Source: a virus. Taken from it: a stretch of DNA of 21,263 bases. Every line of letters begins with the position of its first letter. Position 1 is the first letter of the stretch. Location: positions 1 through 21,263 of the IMG/VR virus record IMGVR_UViG_3300037054_000175, one strand, 5' to 3'. This document shows, piece by piece, positions 1-6,709 of this stretch. The translations under genes were made by a program, and so were the position numbers. The notes beneath the pieces were generated by a model. The model was given only the letters and a program-made list of their open reading frames with translations. It searched no databases and had not been told where the DNA came from.

Positions 1-234
1 TTCAATCTCCGTCCCGGAGCCTCGGGTTTTCGACGGTGTTTGGGCACACAAGGCAATGATCAGAACAGAGGCTTTTTGGTCCCAATAAGGCCTATTAACA
101 AGGGGATACAGCCTTCTGAGGACACAACTTCCAAGGTAATTATCAGAATGGGTCATCAGAATGGGTCTCCAGAGCGAGCTTTTTACAGCGACCGCGCGGA
201 CCGATCGCGCGCTTTCAGCGAGGCCGGCGCTGGG
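1..234. other. Left-edge non-coding DNA
   Basis: No convincing gene is seen here. The first 36 bases contain a weak dyad (CCGTC at 9-13 with GACGG at 32-36). Two tandem GAATGGGTC copies lie at 146-167 (annotated separately). The segment lies just downstream of the minus-strand Sel1 gene; no clear intrinsic terminator for that gene is visible, only a short GC-rich dyad around 195-215. Confidence 0.5.
142..167. repeat. Tandem 13-bp direct repeat (ATCAGAATGGGTC x2)
   Basis: Two exact head-to-tail copies of ATCAGAATGGGTC at 142-154 and 155-167. The core GAATGGGTC recurs, in the same orientation, at 931-939 and 953-961 on the other side of the Sel1 gene. Function unknown: remnants of a small repeat element, or protein-binding sites. 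Confidence 0.8.
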
Positions 235-894
235 CTACAGCGGAGGCAGTTTTTCAAGAGCGATGGCCGCGGTCTGGTCGCCTTGAGCGGCTGACTTCAA
301 AAGCAGATCATGAGATTTGACCAGGTCTTTCTGGACGCCATCTCCATCGCGATACCTCTCACCCATACGGAGCTGACCATAAGCATCTCCTTTGGCTGCC
401 AAATCTTGGTTGAACTTCAACGCTGCACTGGCGGCATCCTTCTTCCTTTTGGCAGAGGCGGCCTTGACAATAGCCTGCTCTTCAGGAGTCAAAGGACGTG
501 GTGGAGGAGGAGTTGAAATAATTCCATAATCAAGCTTGTTGAGGGTTCTGCTGGCACCAAGCACAGTGGTAAATGTGTATGTTCCAACTGGTTTTGCGAC
601 ATAGTGACTCTGCGGCCAAATCCTGTCATCTGCCGAAACCTGATAGGGAAAGTTCACCAAGAAAAAATCCCGACCGTCGGGAAAATCCAGAACGTCATTA
701 TCACCGTACCACCCACAAATAAGGAGCCCATCAGGTACAACCTGCGAAATCACACCCGAAAAATTAACCCACTGCGGCGAAGTTTGATTCGTCACCCCAT
801 CCACAATCCGCCATGGGTCCCGATCCAGCCCCGCCACTGAAAATCTTTGAGCCGGGCAGAGACACAATGAGCAAAGCCAAAAAAAGAGCACCAT
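235..894 (-). CDS. Secreted Sel1-repeat protein
   Basis: About 219 residues if started at 894. The N-terminus (MVLFFWLCSLCLCPAQ) is a short hydrophobic signal-like segment, so export to the periplasm or surface is likely. The C-terminal ~60 residues hold one clear Sel1-like repeat (GDAYGQLRMGERYRDGDGVQ, then a second helix with KSAAQGD), a TPR-like helix pair used for protein binding. The middle is unassigned; a proline-rich stretch (TPPPPRPLTPEEQ) and a charged Ala/Lys helix precede the repeat. An in-frame start at 966 would add 24 residues and hide the signal; the open frame runs back to 1236 but there crosses repeats and a palindrome and overlaps the repressor gene, so it is not believed coding. 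AAGG lies very close to the 894 ATG, so a GTG at 891 is also possible. Probably a host gene flanking the phage, less likely a phage-carried one. Confidence 0.65.
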   Translation of the reverse strand: MVLFFWLCSLCLCPAQRFSVAGLDRDPWRIVDGVTNQTSPQWVNFSGVISQVVPDGLLICGWYGDNDVLDFPDGRDFFLVNFPYQVSADDRIWPQSHYVAKPVGTYTFTTVLGASRTLNKLDYGIISTPPPPRPLTPEEQAIVKAASAKRKKDAASAALKFNQDLAAKGDAYGQLRMGERYRDGDGVQKDLVKSHDLLLKSAAQGDQTAAIALEKLPPL

Positions 895-920
895 AACCTT
901 CACAAAACCACAATAGTTGG

Positions 921-962
921 ATTGGCCTCTGAATGGGTCTGAATTGGCCTCTGAATGGGTCT
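921..962. repeat. Tandem 20-bp repeat, 22-bp period
   Basis: Two exact copies of ATTGGCCTCTGAATGGGTCT at 921-940 and 943-962. The 22-bp period places both copies on the same face of the helix, which would suit paired binding of a protein. The core matches the repeat at 142-167. The site lies between the Sel1 gene and the phage repressor, where the left end of a Mu-like phage with its transposase-binding sites would be expected, but no terminal sequence was identified. Confidence 0.8.
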
Positions 963-989
963 TCATTTTGATATTTGTGAGTAAATACG

Positions 990-1015
990 CAAATACCGCA
1001 TCGATGCGGTATTTG
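990..1015. promoter_or_regulatory. Perfect 26-bp palindrome, probable operator
   Basis: CAAATACCGCATC at 990-1002 is followed without spacer by its exact reverse complement at 1003-1015. A further TATTTG half-element lies at 972-977. It is upstream of the minus-strand Sel1 gene and downstream of the phage repressor gene. A spacer-free dyad of this length is typical of a dimeric regulator site; there is no T-run, so an intrinsic terminator is unlikely. Confidence 0.6.
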
Positions 1016-1141
1016 AAATTGTCCCTTAAAGTGTACACCAACGGAAGCACAGAAAATGACAACTTATGGGTTGATTTCCCCATTGCCAAACCCGACCTCT
1101 CGCAGGCAAGATTGAACCGCATTTTAGGGCGAGGCGTATGA

Positions 1142-1702
1142 TTATGATTCACCGGGACGATTCCTTGGATCCTCAGACGAGGGCTTTGGTGAATAAGTTG
1201 TCCGCGAAGCAACGCCTGGCGCTCGCCCGGAGGCACGCCCGCCGCGCTTTGATACTTTTCGCTTGGTGTCAGGCGACCCCTTCGTTAGCGCGCGACTCTC
1301 AGATGCAAAAATGTCTCCGGTGTTTGGCGAAGTTTTCAAAGAACTAGGCCGCTTCGGACGGCCCCCTCCGCTTCCCTGAAGCAGTGAATCAATGAGATCC
1401 TCGGCGAGCTCCTGTTTTCCTGGCGGGAGTTCTAAAAATCTTCCAGCAACGGCGATCGCCTTATCATGTTTTTCAGTGGCGCCAGGCAAACCGACCTCCG
1501 CCGCGCGCCGCATGCGGTCAACCTCCCCGCGTACGGCGCGCCGGATCTGTTGCAGCGTCCGCATTCCGCATTTCTGATATCCCCCTAGATATTTCCGGAG
1601 CGTCTCCGTTTTGACAAAGGAAAGATCGGCGATCTTGTCCAGGGTCAAATGGCTTTCATCGAGCAGCGCCCGCAGTTCCTCTGCCTGCCTCGGAAAGTTC
1701 AT
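1142..1702 (-). CDS. Phage repressor-like HTH protein
   Basis: About 186 residues from the ATG at 1702 (1711 is an alternative with a G-run directly against the start). Residues ~15-55 form a helix-turn-helix: LTLDKIADLSFVKTETLRKY, then a basic helix around TLQQIRRAVRGEVDRMRRA. A helical middle is followed by a Ser/Pro/Lys/Arg-rich, probably disordered tail of ~70 residues. It is the only minus-strand gene of the phage, convergent in position with Mu c: it faces the early operon across a shared operator/promoter region at 1737-1789, so the likely role is repression of early transcription and of itself. No LexA/S24 peptidase domain is visible, so RecA-driven self-cleavage is not expected. Assignment rests on the HTH and on position, not on a recognised repressor family. 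Confidence 0.7.
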   Translation of the reverse strand: MNFPRQAEELRALLDESHLTLDKIADLSFVKTETLRKYLGGYQKCGMRTLQQIRRAVRGEVDRMRRAAEVGLPGATEKHDKAIAVAGRFLELPPGKQELAEDLIDSLLQGSGGGRPKRPSSLKTSPNTGDIFASESRALTKGSPDTKRKVSKRGGRASGRAPGVASRTTYSPKPSSEDPRNRPGES

Positions 1703-1736
1703 CTGATTCATCCCCAAAAATATTTTAAAAAAAGTG

Positions 1737-1765
1737 TTGACCGTCATACCATGACAACCGATAGT
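1737..1765 (+). promoter_or_regulatory. Candidate early promoter
   Basis: TTGACC at 1737-1742 and GATAGT at 1760-1765 are separated by 17 bp. The -10 lies in the 8-bp space between the two operator arms. Transcription would begin near 1771-1773, which coincides with the ATG at 1772 of the small HTH gene, implying a leaderless early mRNA. Confidence 0.5.
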
Positions 1766-1776
1766 CATGGTATGAC
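1743..1776. promoter_or_regulatory. Double operator between repressor and early operon
   Basis: GTCATACCATGAC (1743-1755) and its exact inverted copy GTCATGGTATGAC (1764-1776) are separated by AACCGATA. Each arm is itself dyad-symmetric (GTCAT-N3-ATGAC), so the array reads as two dimer sites with centres at 1749 and 1770, 21 bp or two helical turns apart. A further 10-bp palindrome TGACTAGTCA (1773-1782) overlaps the second site. Binding would cover the -35/-10 region of both divergent promoters. Confidence 0.8.
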
Positions 1777-1789
1777 TAGTCACAGTCAA
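1761..1789 (-). promoter_or_regulatory. Candidate repressor promoter
   Basis: Read on the minus strand, TTGACT (1789-1784) and GACTAT (1766-1761) are separated by 17 bp. The -10 overlaps the -10 of the opposing early promoter almost completely, so the two promoters cannot be used at once. The predicted leader of the repressor mRNA is about 45-55 nt. The -10 is weak (3 of 6 consensus matches). Confidence 0.4.
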
Positions 1790-1963
1790 GACAATGAAAC
1801 ACGGAAATGGGCGAAAGTCAAAGGGCAATTAATCGGTACTTTTACGACCGTTCGAAGCGCTGCTCTGGCTTGTGGCTGTCATCCCAATTCTTTTCGCCTT
1901 GCCGCGCGCGGTCAGTGCCCCCGCATCCGGGCATGGCTGGAGGCCAATAATGTCAGAACCTGA
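1772..1963 (+). CDS. Small Ner-like HTH regulator
   Basis: 63 residues, basic, beginning inside the operator. The core (VRSAALACGCHPNSFRLAAR, then CPRIRAWLEAN) has the spacing of a helix-turn-helix in which the second helix follows a CG turn, and the layout resembles Mu Ner: very small, first gene of the early operon, divergent from the repressor. A start at 1751 is also open but lies upstream of the predicted transcription start; no internal start codon exists downstream of 1772 in this frame. No Shine-Dalgarno sequence is present, consistent with leaderless translation. Likely role: turning down early and/or repressor transcription. The Ner assignment is by position and size, not by firm sequence family. 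Confidence 0.6.
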   Translation: MTSHSQDNETRKWAKVKGQLIGTFTTVRSAALACGCHPNSFRLAARGQCPRIRAWLEANNVRT

Positions 1964-2180
1964 GTCAACGCAGTATTTTGTCTCCGAGAGCATAAAGCTG
2001 GCGCGCCAGATGAACTTGCCTGATGCGCGACACTACCTCCGGGGGATGCTCAATCTCATTGGCGACGTGGAGGAGGCCCACGATATCCGCGACGCCGCCA
2101 TCCTCCTGGATCAGTCCGACCGCCAACTGGAACTCATTTCGATTACGAACTCGCATCGCGGGTCTCGACCGGAACGATGA
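1950..2180 (+). CDS. Small early protein, unknown function
   Basis: 76 residues. The ATG at 1950 is preceded by GGAGG at good spacing and overlaps the end of the Ner-like gene by 14 nt, implying translational coupling. The sequence is acidic and helical (ESIKLARQMNLPDARHYL, DVEEAHDIRDAAILLDQSD) with no recognised domain, membrane segment or cysteine. Its position between the Ner-like gene and the transposition genes suggests an early regulatory or host-takeover role, but nothing in the sequence shows which. Confidence 0.6.
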   Translation: MSEPESTQYFVSESIKLARQMNLPDARHYLRGMLNLIGDVEEAHDIRDAAILLDQSDRQLELISITNSHRGSRPER

Positions 2181-2192
2181 GGAGAAACCGCA

Positions 2193-2327
2193 ATGAGTAC
2201 TACTTTTAAAGTTGTCTTCGGCGTCTTCGCCGTCAACGCCATCCTCATTGTCGCCTTCGTTATTGCATGGCAGGTGCGTGAGGTGCGGTGGCTCCTTCGA
2301 GAAATAAAGCGCTTCATCAAGAGCTAA
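2193..2327 (+). CDS. 44-residue single-pass membrane protein
   Basis: ATG at 2193 preceded by GAGGAG (2178-2183), stop TAA at 2325-2327. The translation starts MSTTFKVVFGVFAVNAILIV, continues AFVIAWQ and ends with an amphipathic basic tail VREVRWLLREIKRFIKS. Residues ~6-27 form one transmembrane helix followed by a positively charged amphipathic helix, so the C-terminus is probably cytoplasmic or lies on the inner membrane. It follows the preceding gene by 12 nt and is in line with the early operon. Function unknown; a membrane-acting early protein (superinfection exclusion, host membrane effect) is a guess from topology alone. Confidence 0.6.
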   Translation: MSTTFKVVFGVFAVNAILIVAFVIAWQVREVRWLLREIKRFIKS

Positions 2328-2346
2328 TTTAAATCTGATCAACGAC

Positions 2347-3114
2347 ATGAACTCCACTATGGAAACAACCAGAAAGCAACAACCTCTGACCAAAATCATC
2401 GATGTCACACCGGCGTTGGCTGGGAAACGCGTAGCTGCCGCTGTGGCTGAAGCCCTGAGATCTGTTGAGGATGCGCGGCAAAAGTGTTTTGTGGCTGGCC
2501 AGCTCATGGCTGAGTTTAAGGAGGCAGTCGGCCATGGAGCCTTCCTGCAGTGGCTGCGTGATAATTTTCCGGACATGTCCGAAGACACCGCCCAGCGATG
2601 GATGATGGCGGCAGGCAATATCATCAGGGCGCTGCCGCCAATCCCGGCCGCGATCGACGTTGAGACGATTTCAATATCACAGATTCTCACGATGCCGGAG
2701 GCTGAACTGTCCGAGAATCAGCGCGAGTGGAAACAGCAATGGTTCGACTTTACGTCGGACAAGACGATCAAAGAATGCCTGGCTGGGGTCTTTGTGGAGG
2801 GTGATTCGGCCTCGCGTGTGGATCGGGCGATCAACGGCAAGACCAAGGGCGGCGCCGGCGGCGACCGTAAGGATTTTCCACTTTTCGTCGCGGTGAAGCT
2901 CAAGGATATGGGGACGCATTTCGGGCACTGGAAGGGCATGACTGAGACGCAGCGCACCGAGGTGAAGGACGTGCTGAGGGCTTCAATCCTCGGGGATGCG
3001 GTGACGTTGCGCGGGCGTAACCGCAAACCGTTCACCTTCCAGACGTGGCCTGATGAAGTGTGCGTTGTCGCCATCGAGGCGCTCAAGGACCGGCTGAAAG
3101 CGAGGAAGGCATAA
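2347..3114 (+). CDS. DUF3102-like phage protein
   Basis: 255 residues. Residues ~60-92 (GHGAFLQWLRDNFPDMSEDT followed by AQRWMMAAG) match the signature of the DUF3102 family, in which a H-G-x-F-x-x-W segment is followed by a helix-turn-helix-like S-x-x-T-A-Q-R motif; such proteins are common on plasmids and phages and resemble the ParB/KfrA-type small HTH proteins. The C-terminal half (residues ~150-255) is basic and unassigned. The gene ends in TAATG, overlapping the transposase start, so the two are probably translated together and may act together in transposition or its control. There is no clear Shine-Dalgarno before 2347; a start at 2359 is possible. Confidence 0.7.
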   Translation: MNSTMETTRKQQPLTKIIDVTPALAGKRVAAAVAEALRSVEDARQKCFVAGQLMAEFKEAVGHGAFLQWLRDNFPDMSEDTAQRWMMAAGNIIRALPPIPAAIDVETISISQILTMPEAELSENQREWKQQWFDFTSDKTIKECLAGVFVEGDSASRVDRAINGKTKGGAGGDRKDFPLFVAVKLKDMGTHFGHWKGMTETQRTEVKDVLRASILGDAVTLRGRNRKPFTFQTWPDEVCVVAIEALKDRLKARKA

Positions 3115-5231
3115 TGAACAGCCGATTTCCAATGGTCGATGGTGAAATTTCCGCGCCGGCCGAACCAGAGACCGGGTTGCCGGCGCCATTTGATTCCAGG
3201 GTGCGCTCAATGCCGGATGTGGAGGCGGGTATGGTGTCGGAAGAAACCTCCGAACGGGTACCGCGGGCTGAGCTGTCCCGCGATGGCGAGGGTTACGCCA
3301 TTGGGTTGCCTCATGTAAACACCACTCCGCAGTCCGGCATTGACCGCCCTCTGGAAGTTACAGATTACGATTGGAAAGAGGCGGAGGCCAAGGCGGCAAT
3401 TTGCCGGGAGTTCCAGCGCATGACCGGCGAGGGCTTCTCGCTGCGCCAGGCCGCAGCGGGATTGGGCAAGTCAGGAAGTTGGTTCAGCGGTCCGGATTCA
3501 CCACTGGCCAGGTTTGAGCGCGAGGGCGTGGCCGGGCTCTTGCCACAGCGCCGCGCGGCAGGCGCGCCGATCACATTTGAAGTGCCGGAATGGTTCATTC
3601 CTGCGGCCCGGTTTTTCTACCTCCTCACCAATCGAACAGAAAACGGCGGTTCCGTGCCTGAATCTATACGCCGCGTCATATCGTTGCCGTGTCTGCCCCC
3701 TGGCTGGACCCGTAAAGTTACCGGTCAGTTTTTAGCGGCGGTTTCTGCCCAGGAAACTCCAGTGTGCCCCGCGGAATTGCGCGATCAGATCCTGGCACGG
3801 GAGAAGGCCGGCCAATCACTCGTGACAGAGCGGATCGCCCGCCAGATCACAGCGCGAACAGCCATCGTCCGCCAGCATCGCCACCCGACAAACGCCGCGC
3901 TTGATTACCTGTGCGCGCCCGGCTCTATGTTTTTCATTCACGATTCCAGGACGGGTGAGCGACGGCCGCCAATGGTCGGCGAAGTGATCGAAGCGGACGA
4001 TGCCACGATCAATTTCCCCGTGTGCGTGCCCTGGACGCTGGGTGGGGATCCGTGCAGCGACAAATACGGTGTAAAGGTTGGCCGGTTCCAATGGCTCGTG
4101 TCCATTGATGCGGCGAGGGGCTACGTGACCGCCTACAGCTACACCATGCGCCCGCGCGGCAGTTACCGCGGCGAAGATGCGCTGGCCCTGGTCCGTGCCC
4201 ATTGCCTCCAGCACGGCAAACCGAAACGTGCCCACTTTGAACAGGGTGTATGGAAGAGCAACCTGGTGAAGGCAGCGCTTGCGGCCGCTGACATCGAACT
4301 GCACACAGTGTGGAGCCCGCACCAAAAGCCGCACATCGAAGGGCTGTTCAACACCCTTTGGACCAAGCTTTCGGTGCACTTCCCCGACGCTCATGTTGGC
4401 CGGTTCCGTGGAGAGCATGAAGCCGCCAATGACTTACTGGTTGCCTGTCAGCGTGGCAGCCGGAATCCGCGCCGCCATTTTCCAATGTTGGGAGATGCAA
4501 TCGCAGCTTTCGACGCGGCTGTCGCGGAGAAGAACCGAACGCCTGTCAACAGCGCCATCGGCAGGTGGATCCCAGAAGAGGCGTGGACAGCGCGACAGCC
4601 CGGCGATCGCCTGGCCGTCGAAACTGAATGGCTATTCAGTCCGTGGCAGCGCACCTGGACCGTGAGGGGAATGTTGGTGGGCGGAAAGGTGCCCCTCTTT
4701 GAAGATTTGAGCGTGCCGTTTGATTTCAGCGCCAATTGGCTGCCGAATTATCACGGCGCGAAGGTCCGCTGTCATTTCGACCCCACCGCCCCCCGTTGCC
4801 ACGCAATGCTGGTTCTTGCGGAGCCGTTCTCTGGCGAGCCCGCCGGCAAGGTGTTGGGGCTGGCACAGCAGATCAATGAGCTGGCCGGTTATGCGCGCCT
4901 GGTGCTCGGCTGGGGTGATGATCCCGCCAATGCCGGGCGGCTGGCCCGCCAGCAGGCCGCGGCGGCTCTGCGGCGCGAGGTCCGCGCGATCGTGCCGGGC
5001 GGCCACGGCTACGCCGCCAGCGAAGAGCGGGATGGAGTAGCCAACGCGATAAAGATTTCTCGCGAGCAGAATCACCAGGAGAAGGAGGCACCGGATCGAA
5101 GTAGGCAACCACAGGTTGCTGAAACCAAGCCCTTAAATTCTTCCACCGCGGAACGCTGCTCGCGAGATTCTGACTTGAAGGAGCGTGAAGCGGCCCTGGC
5201 CGGCGAGGAGTGCGCCCTGGATTTTCTGTAA
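3114..5231 (+). CDS. muA: Mu-type DDE transposase (MuA-like)
   Basis: 705 residues from the ATG at 3114 (TAATG overlap with the upstream stop); Mu A is 663. It joins phage DNA ends to target DNA during integration and replicative transposition. Residues ~85-150 form an HTH/IIbeta-gamma-like DNA-binding region (FSLRQAAAGLGKSGSWF); ~270-440 carry the RNase H-like integrase core with EADDATINFPV (D295/D296), HFEQGVWKSN (E376) and SPHQKPHIEGLFNTLW (E409); ~525-620 form the beta-rich C-terminal Mu transposase domain; the tail is charged and may contact the ATPase. The usual second catalytic Asp appears as Glu (E376). A long N-terminal extension (~80 residues, acidic, Pro-rich) is poorly conserved-looking. 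Followed by the MuB-like gene 24 nt downstream. Confidence 0.93.
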   Translation: MNSRFPMVDGEISAPAEPETGLPAPFDSRVRSMPDVEAGMVSEETSERVPRAELSRDGEGYAIGLPHVNTTPQSGIDRPLEVTDYDWKEAEAKAAICREFQRMTGEGFSLRQAAAGLGKSGSWFSGPDSPLARFEREGVAGLLPQRRAAGAPITFEVPEWFIPAARFFYLLTNRTENGGSVPESIRRVISLPCLPPGWTRKVTGQFLAAVSAQETPVCPAELRDQILAREKAGQSLVTERIARQITARTAIVRQHRHPTNAALDYLCAPGSMFFIHDSRTGERRPPMVGEVIEADDATINFPVCVPWTLGGDPCSDKYGVKVGRFQWLVSIDAARGYVTAYSYTMRPRGSYRGEDALALVRAHCLQHGKPKRAHFEQGVWKSNLVKAALAAADIELHTVWSPHQKPHIEGLFNTLWTKLSVHFPDAHVGRFRGEHEAANDLLVACQRGSRNPRRHFPMLGDAIAAFDAAVAEKNRTPVNSAIGRWIPEEAWTARQPGDRLAVETEWLFSPWQRTWTVRGMLVGGKVPLFEDLSVPFDFSANWLPNYHGAKVRCHFDPTAPRCHAMLVLAEPFSGEPAGKVLGLAQQINELAGYARLVLGWGDDPANAGRLARQQAAAALRREVRAIVPGGHGYAASEERDGVANAIKISREQNHQEKEAPDRSRQPQVAETKPLNSSTAERCSRDSDLKEREAALAGEECALDFL

Positions 5232-5255
5232 CCCTCAACCCCATGAAATGCACAA

Positions 5256-6278
5256 ATGCACACCGAACTTAAAAAAGTAGCTCAACAGATCAAGGACTAT
5301 CAGGACCGTCGCGGCCTCTCTGATGCGGGCCTGTGCCGTGAGTTCGCCGGCCTTGGCTCCAGCAAGACCTATAAGAACATTCTCAGCGGTGACACCGCCG
5401 AACTCAATATTGACCGGCAGCTTCAAAACTACACCCGCGTCCTGGAGTTGACACGCATCAAGCCGGATCCGGATGCCGGCGCGATCTACGACGATCTGCG
5501 GCATGTGCGCCAGACGTTGCTGGCGGTCAAGGAAGCGTACCTCGAGAAGGGCAACGATCACCTGGTTATCATCGAAGGCCCCACCGGCAGCGGCAAAACC
5601 GAGACGCTGGGATTGGTTGAGCGCGAGTTTGGAAATGCTGCAATCAGGACCGAGGCGCATGGGGGTTGGAAGATTGGCAACAACCCGCTCACAGTGATGG
5701 CCGGGGACCTCCTGGAAGTCGCGCGCTTGCGGGAATATGGAGAGAAATCCGACGGGGCGGAAAACAAGGCTTCCGCCGCGGACTCCCTGCCGGTTTCGTT
5801 TGCAGCTCGGAAGAAGAAGCTTTTTGACGCCCTGAATGAGCGCAAGCGGATCCTGATCATAGATGAAGGCCAGGAGATGGGGCCGTCTTGCCTGAACCTG
5901 CTCAAGAGTATCATCAACCAGACGCCGACGGTGATTGTTCTGGGGGTCATCCCGACAATTTTCCGCCGGCTCGAAAGCAAGAGCTATGAGGACGCCATCC
6001 AGCTCACAGGTAATCGCCTTTACGAGCGGATCCGCATTCCCTCACCGCAGCCGCCGGAAATCACGAAGTTTTTAGAGCGTCGTGGTGTGAAGTTTACGGA
6101 CCTGGACACGGCTGAGAAGTGTGTTGCCAAGCTGGCTGAGATGGCCCCTTACAGCGCCAACTGGAAGTTCATCACCCGATTTGCACGCCGCGCCAAGGCC
6201 GCCAAGGGCGGCTTGGACATCGAGCAGTGTGTTGAGCACATCACGGCCATTGAGAAGGCCAGGAAGGGGGCAGCGTGA
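5256..6278 (+). CDS. muB: Transposition target-capture AAA+ ATPase (MuB-like)
   Basis: 340 residues; Mu B is 312. Walker A GPTGSGKT at 108-115 and Walker B ILIIDE at 199-204 lie in a AAA+ fold. The N-terminal ~60 residues (LSDAGLCREFAGLGSSKTYK) look like the HTH domain that precedes the ATPase in MuB/IstB-type proteins. The C-terminal part (residues ~265-330) is basic and helical. In Mu, MuB binds target DNA as an ATP filament, delivers it to the transpososome and gives target immunity; position right after the transposase supports the same role here. The start at 5256 is the only one of three nearby ATGs that leaves a long frame; no strong ribosome site is seen. Confidence 0.92.
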   Translation: MHTELKKVAQQIKDYQDRRGLSDAGLCREFAGLGSSKTYKNILSGDTAELNIDRQLQNYTRVLELTRIKPDPDAGAIYDDLRHVRQTLLAVKEAYLEKGNDHLVIIEGPTGSGKTETLGLVEREFGNAAIRTEAHGGWKIGNNPLTVMAGDLLEVARLREYGEKSDGAENKASAADSLPVSFAARKKKLFDALNERKRILIIDEGQEMGPSCLNLLKSIINQTPTVIVLGVIPTIFRRLESKSYEDAIQLTGNRLYERIRIPSPQPPEITKFLERRGVKFTDLDTAEKCVAKLAEMAPYSANWKFITRFARRAKAAKGGLDIEQCVEHITAIEKARKGAA

Positions 6279-6709
6279 TTGTTGGTGAGACCAAGCCCCG
6301 CGGTTCCAAGACTCTCCCGCTGCACATCAGCGATGATGGCAGCCTCTATATTGTGCGCGTGCGGCGCGGGCCGATGACATTCCGCGCCAGTGTGGCCAAA
6401 TCCTCTTCGGACGCGCTGAATCATGCCCTGCGCTTGCGTGATCAATTCCTGATCGCATCCGGTCCGGCCCTCTATAAAAACCAGCGCTGGCCTTCCCATG
6501 CGCGCAGCAACACGGGGCTGGTTGGGATCAGCGAGACGGTAAAGTGGACGCAATACCGCCCGCGCTACTGCTTTGCTGTCTCCACGGCCTGGACGCATCC
6601 GACCATGAAGCGGGTTTATTTCGGGCCACACAGCCGCACCCGCGCCGAGGCGCTGCGGATGGCCCGTGGATATCGCGCCCGGATGAAAGCGACGGTGGCA
6701 CATGCCTGA
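6275..6709 (+). CDS. AP2-like DNA-binding domain protein
   Basis: 144 residues with a GTG start that overlaps the MuB stop (GTGA). The C-terminal half, residues ~77-135, reads SNTGLVGISETVKW, then RYCFAVSTAW, then KRVYFGPHSRTRAEALRMA: the G-V-x-x-x-x, three-strand, then 'F-G...s...EA...A' pattern of AP2/ERF-type domains found in phage homing endonucleases and regulators. The N-terminal half (residues 15-60) resembles a second degenerate copy (LYIVRVRRGPMTFRASVAKS, then DALNHALRLRDQF). No nuclease motif is seen, so a DNA-binding regulator is more likely than a homing endonuclease. Family assignment is by pattern only. Confidence 0.65.
   Translation: MIVGETKPRGSKTLPLHISDDGSLYIVRVRRGPMTFRASVAKSSSDALNHALRLRDQFLIASGPALYKNQRWPSHARSNTGLVGISETVKWTQYRPRYCFAVSTAWTHPTMKRVYFGPHSRTRAEALRMARGYRARMKATVAHA

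Noticed and set aside
1-22. TTCAATC followed by CCCGGAG resembles a tRNA T-loop and acceptor strand at the very left edge.
   Set aside because: The rest of a tRNA would lie outside the window, no CCA follows, and Mu-like phages do not use tRNA attachment sites.
895-1236. The minus-strand Sel1 frame stays open upstream to 1236.
   Set aside because: This stretch crosses a tandem repeat and a perfect palindrome, overlaps the repressor gene and would bury the signal peptide; it is treated as non-coding.
3816-4418. A 200-codon minus-strand frame opposite the transposase catalytic core.
   Set aside because: The plus strand carries the integrase-core motifs; the antisense product shows no domain.
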